DNA from: a virus
IMG/VR virus record: IMGVR_UViG_3300028581_003059
Coordinates: 1-27,755 of that record
Length of the DNA: 27,755 nt
Reading direction: 5' to 3' (one strand)
Positions 5,069 through 13,600 of the stretch are shown in pieces (position 1 is the stretch's first letter; every line of letters begins with the position of its first letter). The notes beneath the pieces were generated by a model, which saw nothing but the letters and a program-made list of their open reading frames with translations, did no database searches and was not told where the DNA came from. The position numbers and the translations under genes are program-made.

Positions 5069-7900
5069 ATGCTTTACAGGTATTATCAAACCGAGCACAA
5101 AGGGGCTTGGAAATCTTGTCTAGCAGATCAAATAGATAAAATAGAAGGAGCACTTCACGTAACCGTACTTAGCACAGATATTGTTGCAGCCAAAGGAGAA
5201 AAACCAGATCTATCCTCAGCCAAATACTGGGGAAATTTTCTTGTAGACATTGACCACGGAATTCAGGAAGGTGGCATTACTGCTTCTATAGATTCTGCTA
5301 ATAAGATCATGGCTTTTTTACTGCCAATGGTAAATAGCCCAAGCTTTATAAAGCTCTACGCTTCAGGGGGGAAAGGGTTTCATATAGAGCTGCCGTGGCA
5401 GTTGTTTTTCAGTAAGAAAAGAGTGTCTAAAGAACTACCTGATATTTATAAAGGCGTTGCAAAAGCTATAGAGGTTGGCTCAGAAGCCACAGGAATTGAT
5501 TATGCTCTCTATGCTAAAAGCCGAGGGCATATGATTAGGGTTGCAAACAAGCCTAGAGAAGACGGAGCGTTTAAAGTACCCATTTCTTATTCTGAATTGC
5601 TAAACATGACAGAAGCTTCCTACCGAGAGCTGTGCTCAAAAGCAAGATCTGAGTACCATATGACAACCGAGATACCCGTCTGCACAGGGTTGGTCAGAAT
5701 ATTACAACAGGCTGAGAAAGGGCTTAAAAACAAACCTACCTACACCGCTGCTGCCACTGAAGTTGTTTTAGAGGGGTTTGGTGAAGTCCATCCAGAATGT
5801 GTAAATAAAATAACAAATTGGGAAGATATTAAAGACACTGCCAATTTTAATGCAGTGGCTGTACAGTTAGCTATCTACCTGAAGTCTGTGGAGGTTTCTG
5901 AGCATGTGGCGGACACCCTTATAAGTGAGACAGCAGAGAACGGACACTCCTCCACTTACCGTACACAAGAGGAGCGCGTTAGGCACATCACAGAAGACGT
6001 TAGTAAACATGTACACAACTTGAAATTTTCTTGTGCAGCGATGAAGAACTTGATAACTCTAGGGACTGCGTGCAGCAATTGCAAAGTACATCAAAATTTC
6101 CAAAAAAGCTTATCTAATTCTTTAGGTATTTTACAGACCCCTGAAGGCTATTTTTCAATAGGTAAGGATGGGGATGCTAGGCAGCTTACCAACTTTATCC
6201 TAGAGGTAGATGAGATTTACTACTTAAACGAGCATACAGGGAGAACCACAGTTGACTGGGTTCTAGCTAAGGTGGCGATTATAAGCCCCTACGGAGAGGT
6301 ACTCTCCTATAAAGAAGTTGTAATTGACACGTTTTTAGACTCAAAAGCCTTTAAACGAGTTTTTTTACAAAATAGAGAGGCCTCGATCATTACAGCAAAT
6401 TCTAGCGAGACCACAGCAATTATGCACCATTTACTCAAATCCTCTCAGGGGAAGCCTGGAATGAAATACGTTACACAAGCAGGGTTACAACGAATAACCT
6501 ACACACCCGAGGGTCAGACCGCCAAGCAAACCCCTTTGGTTTGGGTTGAAAGAGAGTGGAGCATCGCCAGTGATGGTTTGGTCAAGGCTTTTAAGCTTAG
6601 AAATGAACCACACAATATGGTTCAACAAGAGAACAGAACAAGAATATCTGTACTGTCTGATTACCAAAATGATACCTTAGCTAGGCTTTTAAAGTGCTCC
6701 AATGAGTATGTTGTAGGCGTTTTACTAGGGTGGGTAGCCGCCACACAAGTTAAAGAGCACATTATGCACAGAATAAAAGAATTCCCTTTGCTTCATGTAT
6801 ACGGGATTGCAGGATCAGGTAAAACATCTATGGCTTCTTTGTTTTCTGCTCTAGGCTCTGCTGATTATCAGCGTAGACCTATCAGTGTAAGCAACACCAC
6901 TCACCACGCCTTACGGGAAATGGCTTACTCCAGTACAAGTATCCCAAGAATATTTGATGAGTGCGGAAAAGAGAAGGTAAAGCCTACTTATTGGCCGACG
7001 GTAAAAGAGGTACTGAAATCCTGCTACCAGCAATCTGCTATGAACATTGGTGGGATAAGCAGTAAGCAGAAAATAGACACGCACAACGCCGTCACCTATA
7101 CAGAAAGAGCCACCGCGCCTATTATTTATCTCTCTACCGTTGCCTCAGACGAGGCTGAACTATGGGAAAGAAGTATAGAACTCAAAATAGGAAAAGAACG
7201 CCTTACCCATGTAATAAATAAAACTAATTTTGACACTATAAATGACGACCCAGAACGCTGGGAAGCATTGTTCGACGTAGCCAAACTAATTATGATGAAA
7301 GCTATGTACAGTAAGGAAGCTCATATTTATAAGCTTTATCAAGAGGCTTTAACAGAAGTGCCTGCAAGCTTTGATATACGAGCAAAAAAATCCTACGCCT
7401 ACGTTTACTTAGGCCTGAGGTTTTTCAAGGATGTTATGGAATATGCGGAGGCTTCTCAAGAAGTTTTACAAGCGTTAGCAGACGTTACCCATGCAGTTAA
7501 AAACACTACCACAGACACGGAAGAAGAGTTTACCAAACAAAACTCAAGAACTGAGTTTGACAACTACTTTGAGAAACTTAACCAAGCGCTGTCAAACTTA
7601 GATCACAACAACAACCCTGCCCTGCGATCTAATATTCATTACTTACGCATAGAGAATACACTGTATTTGAACATGGAGAGCGCACACATGGAATATATGA
7701 AAATATGCAGGATAACAGGTTCTTTGCCTGAGTTTAGACAATATAAGCAGTTCTTGGCGAGCGTTGAAGGTTACGAAATATTCTTAGGAGCAGAGAAACT
7801 TCCCAGTATTTTGGGAGGCTTAGCCTTGTGGCATAAATTTGATATTAGGAAACTAGAAGAGAGGGGGATAGATTGTGGCAGATACCAGCAAGAGCTATAG
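5069..7900 (+). CDS. AEP-type primase fused to a P-loop helicase/ATPase
   Basis: A 943-residue replication protein. The N-terminal third is an archaeo-eukaryotic primase domain: FLVDID with catalytic D60 and D62, SGGKGFH with H105, and the third acidic residue in GIDYALYAKSRGH (D144). It would make primers on ssDNA. A middle region has C322, C335, C338 and H341, which could bind zinc. The C-terminal part holds GIAGSGKTS (Walker A, K585), IPRIFDEC (Walker B, D630 and E631), a sensor-like strand APIIYLST (683-690) and an arginine-finger candidate in ERSIEL (R701), resembling DUF927/SF3-like helicase ATPases. ATG 5069 follows TTAGGGGATGATAA. It ends in TAG, and the helicase gene starts 26 bases earlier. 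It probably serves as the primase and possibly the replicative helicase, since no DnaB is seen. Confidence 0.85.
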   Translation: MLYRYYQTEHKGAWKSCLADQIDKIEGALHVTVLSTDIVAAKGEKPDLSSAKYWGNFLVDIDHGIQEGGITASIDSANKIMAFLLPMVNSPSFIKLYASGGKGFHIELPWQLFFSKKRVSKELPDIYKGVAKAIEVGSEATGIDYALYAKSRGHMIRVANKPREDGAFKVPISYSELLNMTEASYRELCSKARSEYHMTTEIPVCTGLVRILQQAEKGLKNKPTYTAAATEVVLEGFGEVHPECVNKITNWEDIKDTANFNAVAVQLAIYLKSVEVSEHVADTLISETAENGHSSTYRTQEERVRHITEDVSKHVHNLKFSCAAMKNLITLGTACSNCKVHQNFQKSLSNSLGILQTPEGYFSIGKDGDARQLTNFILEVDEIYYLNEHTGRTTVDWVLAKVAIISPYGEVLSYKEVVIDTFLDSKAFKRVFLQNREASIITANSSETTAIMHHLLKSSQGKPGMKYVTQAGLQRITYTPEGQTAKQTPLVWVEREWSIASDGLVKAFKLRNEPHNMVQQENRTRISVLSDYQNDTLARLLKCSNEYVVGVLLGWVAATQVKEHIMHRIKEFPLLHVYGIAGSGKTSMASLFSALGSADYQRRPISVSNTTHHALREMAYSSTSIPRIFDECGKEKVKPTYWPTVKEVLKSCYQQSAMNIGGISSKQKIDTHNAVTYTERATAPIIYLSTVASDEAELWERSIELKIGKERLTHVINKTNFDTINDDPERWEALFDVAKLIMMKAMYSKEAHIYKLYQEALTEVPASFDIRAKKSYAYVYLGLRFFKDVMEYAEASQEVLQALADVTHAVKNTTTDTEEEFTKQNSRTEFDNYFEKLNQALSNLDHNNNPALRSNIHYLRIENTLYLNMESAHMEYMKICRITGSLPEFRQYKQFLASVEGYEIFLGAEKLPSILGGLALWHKFDIRKLEERGIDCGRYQQEL
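6512..6520. repeat. GGTCWGACC site (core copy)
   Basis: GGTCAGACC inside the primase-helicase gene. The flanks do not extend the palindrome. Other core-only copies are at 1857-1865 (clamp gene), 12951-12959 (polymerase gene), 15994-16002 (end of the regulator gene, start of sbcD) and 16564-16572 (sbcD, extended one base each side to AGGTCTGACCT). Confidence 0.5.
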
Positions 7901-9590
7901 CTTAAAAGATTTTTACCAGCAAGCGGGGCTTACAGATTACCCCGACTGGGTAAGCAGAATTGAGGTTACCCCTTCAGGGGTGAGAGGGTATATACCTAGG
8001 CCTTACCAAATAAGTGGCTTAAACCATTTGGCAGCATTTAGTCCTAGATGTGCGATATGGGACGATCCAGGAACAGGTAAAACACTGCAATTACAGGCCT
8101 TCATGATCTGGATAGCTTCGCTGGGCAATAAATGCGTAGGTGTTATGCCGCCTGCGTTAGTTACTCAATTCCAAGATTCCTTGATAAATAATTTCAGGGG
8201 GGTTGAAAAGCATTTAAAAGTGGGCGTGGTGAATGGAGATAAAGCAGAAAGACAGCGGCAGATAGACGCATTTAACGCCACAGGTTGGGCGGACATACTT
8301 ATCCTGTCCTACCCAACTTTTCTAGGTAGACAGAGGGCGGTTCGTCGAAACACCTTGACTGCCAAGAAGCAGGCAGAACTTAATCAGCTCAGCGAGGAGG
8401 AGAATTTTAGGGCTAGGTCAGACCTAGCCAAAGAAGCTGCTGAAAGGTTTTCAATAGAAAATAAAAAATACTTGTGGTATCCAAAAAAAGAAGTAAGTGC
8501 CCTTAACTTTAAAGGAGAGGTTTTAGAACACCTAGGCTACAACATGCTGATTGCTGATGAAGCCCATAAGCTGAAAAAGCCCTCCAGCGCAATTCACAAA
8601 GCGGTGAGGGATTTTGTTAAACCATGGGAAGGAGGGAACAGCAACGGGCTTGTTTTAGCTACAGGCTCGCCTATTGAAACTAATGTTGAAGATGCTTTTG
8701 GCCTGATTTCGCTGCTCGACCCCACCAAATACAAAAGCATGAAAGCGTTTGATTACAAGCACTGCGTACTTCTACAAGGAGTCAGGTACAGAAAGGTTCT
8801 CAGATATAAGAACCTAGATTACCTATATGTTTCTCTGTACGCAAAAGGCAGAAGAATGACAAAAAAACAAGCCTTCCCTGACATGCCTGCCAGAGTAATG
8901 ACTGAAGTGCATGTAACATTAAGTAAGCAACACATAAATCTGTATAACAAGCTTGTTACTGAGCAGGTGCTAGAACTTGAGGATAAGCTAATTGACGGCA
9001 CAGCACAGCAAAAAATGTACCAATACGTCCAACAAATCCTACTATGCCCAGAGAAGTTTACTGATACAAATATAAAAGATAATGCTCTTCTGGAAGCCAT
9101 AGCAGATGTTGTAGATTCTCTAACAGGAAGGAAGGTACTTATATTCTCATGGTATCAACACTCAATACTTAAGCTTCGAGAACATTTTTCTAAATACAAC
9201 CCTGCTGTTATTAATGGACAAGTAACAGGTGATAAGCGTGACGCAGAAAAGAGGAGATTTATAGATGATCCTTCCTGCAAAATGATGATAGCCAACCCGC
9301 TTAGCGGTGGAGTGGGAATCGACGGCTGGCAAACAGTTTGCTCATATATTGTTTTTGCCGAGGTGTGCCCATTTCCAGGTGCGTTTGAACAATCTATTGG
9401 CAGGCTTGAGAGATCAGGCCAGACTGAAACTGTAAACGTATTTTTGTTTGTTCCGACTAACACTATCGCGGTAAAACTACGTAACGACCTTATTAAAAAA
9501 GAATGGAACGCCAATAAAGCTGTAAGAGACAAAAAACAGCTGCTGTCTGAAATGTTTAGCAACGAGTTTATCGAAGGGTCTTTTGAATAA
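7875..9590 (+). CDS. SF2 helicase of the SNF2-like group
   Basis: A 571-residue double-RecA-domain motor. Visible motifs are DDPGTGKT (Walker A, K69), LIADEAHK (motif II, D228 to H231), ATGSPIET (motif III), KVLIFSWY (motif IV), NPLSGGVGIDG (motif V) and QSIGRLERSGQ (motif VI, about 504-514). Motifs II and III and the RSGQT sequence fit the SNF2/Rad54-like group rather than UvsW or RecG. It would remodel or translocate along DNA at forks or recombination intermediates. The start is GTG 7875, inside the primase gene, with GAGGGGG 7 bases upstream. Codons 179-185 contain the third extended copy of the palindrome. No separate nuclease or chromatin domain is visible. Confidence 0.87.
   Translation: MADTSKSYSLKDFYQQAGLTDYPDWVSRIEVTPSGVRGYIPRPYQISGLNHLAAFSPRCAIWDDPGTGKTLQLQAFMIWIASLGNKCVGVMPPALVTQFQDSLINNFRGVEKHLKVGVVNGDKAERQRQIDAFNATGWADILILSYPTFLGRQRAVRRNTLTAKKQAELNQLSEEENFRARSDLAKEAAERFSIENKKYLWYPKKEVSALNFKGEVLEHLGYNMLIADEAHKLKKPSSAIHKAVRDFVKPWEGGNSNGLVLATGSPIETNVEDAFGLISLLDPTKYKSMKAFDYKHCVLLQGVRYRKVLRYKNLDYLYVSLYAKGRRMTKKQAFPDMPARVMTEVHVTLSKQHINLYNKLVTEQVLELEDKLIDGTAQQKMYQYVQQILLCPEKFTDTNIKDNALLEAIADVVDSLTGRKVLIFSWYQHSILKLREHFSKYNPAVINGQVTGDKRDAEKRRFIDDPSCKMMIANPLSGGVGIDGWQTVCSYIVFAEVCPFPGAFEQSIGRLERSGQTETVNVFLFVPTNTIAVKLRNDLIKKEWNANKAVRDKKQLLSEMFSNEFIEGSFE
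8411..8429. repeat. GGTCWGACC palindrome, extended copy 3
   Basis: GGCTAGGTC-A-GACCTAGCC is a perfect palindrome with 9-base arms inside the helicase gene. It shares the 15-base core with the copies at 410-424 and 1031-1045. Confidence 0.7.
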
Positions 9591-9667
9591 GGCTTTGTGG
9601 ATAGACCATTATGGGTTAAAAAGCTGCCTTGGTTACAAAATAAATATAGTCAACTACTTTTTTTATG

Positions 9668-9696
9668 TTGATTACTTTATGTGTAAATAGTATATT
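9668..9696 (+). promoter_or_regulatory. Sigma-70-like promoter for the gene at 9804
   Basis: TTGATT (9668-9673), a 17-base spacer, then TATATT (9691-9696). The leader would be about 100 bases long. Just upstream, at 9645-9655, lies ATATAGTCAAC, the reverse complement of the -35 region GTTGACTATAT at 967-977. The 213-base region from 9591 to 9803 otherwise holds only the leader hairpin, the 6-bp repeat and a doubtful 24-codon frame. Confidence 0.65.
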
Positions 9697-9741
9697 AAGC
9701 TTTACAAGCCACAGAGGGCTTTGACAAATCTCTGTACTCAC

Positions 9742-9755
9742 AGGCACCCTTGCCT
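9742..9755 (+). promoter_or_regulatory. Leader hairpin
   Basis: AGGCA (9742-9746) pairs with TGCCT (9751-9755) around CCCT. It is directly followed by the AATAGC tandem repeat and the ribosome site of the 9804 gene. Confidence 0.3.
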
Positions 9756-9760
9756 ACCTT

Positions 9761-9788
9761 AATAGCAATAGCAATAGCAATAGCAATA
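9761..9788. repeat. 6-bp tandem repeat in a leader
   Basis: AATAGC is repeated four times and then partly a fifth (AATA), ending 4 bases before the GGAG ribosome site of the gene at 9804. The unit is A-rich and unstructured, so it could act as a translation enhancer. Slippage would change leader length in 6-base steps. Confidence 0.75.
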
Positions 9789-9803
9789 TACTGGAGAACT
9801 ACT

Positions 9804-10544
9804 ATGGGATTATTACGTCCAAACATCGACCCTTCACAAGAAAATTTAGCTGTTATTGAAGAGATCGCACAAAACGCTGGTCAAGACGTTGGTCAGACAC
9901 AGGAAGCTTCTAACAACACATCTTTAGACATTTACTCAGATAGAGAGTTAGAGCAGCTTCAAGACCTAAGTAAACGGAGCGCTTTCTCGACACAAGCATC
10001 CTTAGCTGGCGCAGGGTTTGAAGGTCTTGAGATAGGTTCTCGCTCATTCCCAATGATTTCCTTAAAAAACGACGGCCTGTTTGAAGACTCTGATGGAGCA
10101 CCCTACGGCAAGAAATTCCGATGTAGGTTACTCTCTAGTCAAAGTAAGACCGTGATTCAAGCCAATCCAATCGAAGACAATAAAAAAGACGTTCTTTTTA
10201 CTTACGACAAATCAATTTCTACATCTGGTCTCGATGTTCGCACTTGGGAAGCTGAAAAGACTTTACAAGGTAAGCGACTAGATCGTCGTGAGTACACTGA
10301 TGTCCTAGTAATTATGGACGCCTTCGGGGAGGATTACGACGAAGAAATGAGAATTCTCTCTGTTGCCCCTAAATCAAGAGAGCGTCTAGCAGGGAAAATA
10401 CAAGCATTAGCCATAAAAAATAGCTGGGACACTGAGCAATTAATGGAGAATATTCGAGAATTCACCCTCACCTGTGAGTGCGGCGCAAAAGTATTAAAGG
10501 CTCAGCAGCCTTTCTACCCTTGGAGCTTCGCGTTCAGCAAGTAA
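9804..10544 (+). CDS. Unknown replication-module protein, possibly ssDNA-binding
   Basis: A 246-residue protein without a family I can name. The first 65 residues are acidic, low-complexity and Gln/Ser/Asn-rich. The middle (about 80-180) is rich in beta-like stretches and aromatic and charged residues, such as YGKKFRCRLL, DVLFTYDKS and REYTDVLVIM, which could form an OB-like fold. Near the C-terminus is LTCECGAKVL, a CxC pair. It has its own promoter, a long leader and terminator, and lies between the helicase and the polymerase. An abundant ssDNA-binding protein would fit this place, but that is inference. I chose ATG 9804 with CTGGAG seven bases upstream; an earlier TTG 9750 would translate the AATAGC repeat and is unlikely. 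Confidence 0.7.
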   Translation: MGLLRPNIDPSQENLAVIEEIAQNAGQDVGQTQEASNNTSLDIYSDRELEQLQDLSKRSAFSTQASLAGAGFEGLEIGSRSFPMISLKNDGLFEDSDGAPYGKKFRCRLLSSQSKTVIQANPIEDNKKDVLFTYDKSISTSGLDVRTWEAEKTLQGKRLDRREYTDVLVIMDAFGEDYDEEMRILSVAPKSRERLAGKIQALAIKNSWDTEQLMENIREFTLTCECGAKVLKAQQPFYPWSFAFSK

Positions 10545-10572
10545 TACCAAATTAAGCACGTTAGCTCACCTA

Positions 10573-10602
10573 ATTGGGCAGCCTAGGCTGCCCAATCTTT
10601 TT
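10573..10602 (+). terminator. Rho-independent terminator
   Basis: ATTGGGCAGCCT (10573-10584) and AGGCTGCCCAAT (10585-10596) form a perfect 12-base-arm palindrome followed by CTTTTT. It ends the transcript of the 9804 gene. The polymerase gene starts 30 bases later behind a small GCCTA/TAGGC hairpin (10606-10617), so it must rely on readthrough or an unseen promoter. Confidence 0.85.
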
Positions 10603-10634
10603 ATAGCCTACTTAGGCGTTTATCGGAGAAAGTT

Positions 10635-13600
10635 ATGATTACCTTACTTGATTTGAGAGGGCTAGTGATCCAATCCTTACACTCAGGGTCAGACGGCGAA
10701 GACCGCAAAACAGCTGAAGGAGCCAAATTAAACAGCGTAGAACACTGCTTAAGTAACTTCACCACCAATTTTTTACTTCCTGCGACAGAATACAGCCGTC
10801 TTGGAGACATCATAGCTGTGTCTGACGCAGGGAATACCTATAGACGAGACCTTTTTCCTGCTTATAAAGCAAATAGGAAGTCTACAGACGAAGAATTAAC
10901 AGGCAGGGTAAATGAATGTACTGAGGCGGTATGTGCTTTACTAAAAGGTTTTGGTATCACTATTGCCTACGTCGCGGGGTTTGAGGCAGACGATGTTTTG
11001 GCTTACCTTGTTGAGCATCTAAAAGGCAGGAAAATGCTGCATACGGTTGACCAAGACTTAATACAGTTGTCTTCCCACAATTGCAGCATACATATACGGT
11101 TTGTCGAAGTAGACACCTACAAAGTCTACAACACTGCGAAACCTAAAAAGCTCTTGATGGACGTGCTGCCAAGACACCTTGCGCTATATAAATCTATAGT
11201 AGGAGATACCTCTGACAACTACGTAGGAGTTAAAGGGTTAGGACCAGCAAAGTTTGTACACATAGCCGAGACTTTTGGGCTAGACGGCCTTGACGAGCTT
11301 ATTGCCACTGTTTCTACGAATGATTATAACGGAATGTTGTCTGAGGCTATAGCCCAAACAAATGACCCTGTTTTAAGAGCTTTGTTTGACAACAAAGAAC
11401 AGTGGCACCTGAGCTGGACACTGGCTAACTTAGCACCCGAGCTTATCGAAACCAGAATGAACAATAAATTTAATCGGATTACGTGGGTAAACCGTCTCCC
11501 AAGCAAAGAGAAGGTTTGTGATCTCCTGCACAGTACGGGGTGTGACTACTTACTTGATAGTGTGGAACACCTATTACCTACTAAGGAGCTTATTACCGCG
11601 CTAAACCCAACAGATTTAGTCGATCTACAGAAAAAAATAAAGGATTCCCCCTTTGTTTCTTTGGATTGGGAAACCACAGATACGTTAAAGCACATACCTT
11701 TTGTAGCGGCCTCCAGAGGCCGTGAATTTGTGGATACGTTATCTAGTTCTATAACGGGAGCAGGCCTGACCTACGGGGATAACTTACAATATACAAAGTA
11801 TTTTGCGTTTGCACACGCAGACACCGACAACCTTCCCTTAAGCTATTTAGGGCAGATATTAGACTGTATTCCGAAAGAAAAACCTGTAGTCATACAAAAT
11901 GCCTTATTTGAACTAACTGTACTTAAAAACACGTTTAAGCGCACGATAGCTACTGTGCACGACACTAAAATCATGGCAAGCTATGTAGACGAGAATCTAT
12001 CTGCAGGACTAAAAGAGTGCAGCAAAGCATACCTGAATTACGATCAGATCAAATACCGAGATGTTATTGAAAAAGGTAAGACGATGGCAGACTACAGCGC
12101 AGAACATATTTTTCAATACGGTGCTGACGACCCGCTAGTGACTGCTCACCTGTACAACCACTATAAAAGAGTATTGGAAATTGAAGGGACATGGGATTTC
12201 TGTGTTGCTAATGAGTTTGGCATACTTGATACGCTTTCAGATGGGTTTATTGCAGGGGTTTCTGTAGATTGGGACGAGCTGGGTAGACAAGCTAAAGAGG
12301 ATAGGGAGACGTATGCTGAGGCCATTTCAGGTCTTCGTAAGGCTATTAGAGATAACCAAACAGCTGAGAACATCGAGTCAGGGGTGCAAAGGCTGCTGAT
12401 AGAGCACACTCCAAGGGTATTGGCAGCAGCAAAAGCTTCCGCAGATAAGAGAGGGACAGAAGTAAAAGAGTCTTTACATGAGGAGCTAGAAAATAAGCTT
12501 AGGCACGCAGTGACTTATCAGGAACCACAAGAAGTGGTCACACCTGCAACACCTGAGATGGTGTTGAGAGTAGTGAAACCTATTTTAGAGCAGCTAGGGT
12601 TACCTGCACTGGTATCAATAGAGAGCCTGCCAGCCTATATCAGCCTTGCTAGGCAAGAGATGGATTCTTCAGCGATTGAAAACAAACAGAAAAGTTTGTT
12701 TTTAGAAGCACTATCTGAAGCCCTACCACATAACAAGTCTTCAATAAAAGCAGCAGGGAAAGGTCGAGACCATCCAAAATATCTTGCCTTTAAAGAGGAG
12801 TGTTTAAAATATATGCACAGCACGATTTTGTATACTGGCACTGAATTAAATCTCGACTCACCTGTGCAGATGAACACACTTTTATACGGCATATTAGACC
12901 TACCTATAAGAATACGCCAAGCAGAATTAAGTAAAACAGGTAAGGCATTAGGTCTGACCGAGACAGCCTCCCAAGCCAATTACGACGCGGTAGTCACCGC
13001 GTTATCAGAGGATTGTAAAGAAGGGGTTTGGAAACATACTGCGTTGACAAACCTACTCACTGCTAGAAAATGCTTGACTAGATTGAACATGTTCTATGAT
13101 ACTTACCCAAACTGGAAACACCCCATAGACGATCTAATACATCCCCAAATTAACTCTTGTGGTACAGAAACTAGAAGACCATCAGGCTCTTCGCCCAACC
13201 CACTGCAGTGGCCAAAACGAGGAGAAGGCGTGAAATTTAGAAGGTGTATTATCCCAAACCAATCTCTTGGGCACGACCTCATAGTCTCTATCGATTGGTC
13301 ACAACAAGAGCTTAGAGTTGCGGCGGCACTTTCTAATGATGAAGCTTTGCTAGACTGCTACATAGGCAAAGACGTGGAGCACATACTATCTGAGGACGTT
13401 AAAAAACTACTGGGGGAAAGGAGGCTACAGAGGTTTCTAAAGTCCGATACAAAGGACGTACACAACCAAACCGCAACTAATATCTTAGGTATGACCTATG
13501 ACCAAGTCGTTGCAGGGCTTGAAAGCCAGGACAAAGAATTGGCCACCCGAGTTAAGGCAGCCCGTACCGCAGCAAAACCTGTAAATTTTGGCTCTACTTA

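Noticed and set aside
9155-9562. Open frame of 135 codons on the - strand inside the helicase gene
   Set aside because: It overlaps conserved helicase motifs V and VI entirely, so the + strand explains the lack of stops.
9597-9671. A 24-codon frame from GTG after the helicase, in the same frame as its stop
   Set aside because: Weak ribosome site, no recognisable content, and its end runs into the promoter at 9668-9696.
9721-9726. TTGACA as a second -35 box before the gene at 9804
   Set aside because: No acceptable -10 lies 16-19 bases downstream.
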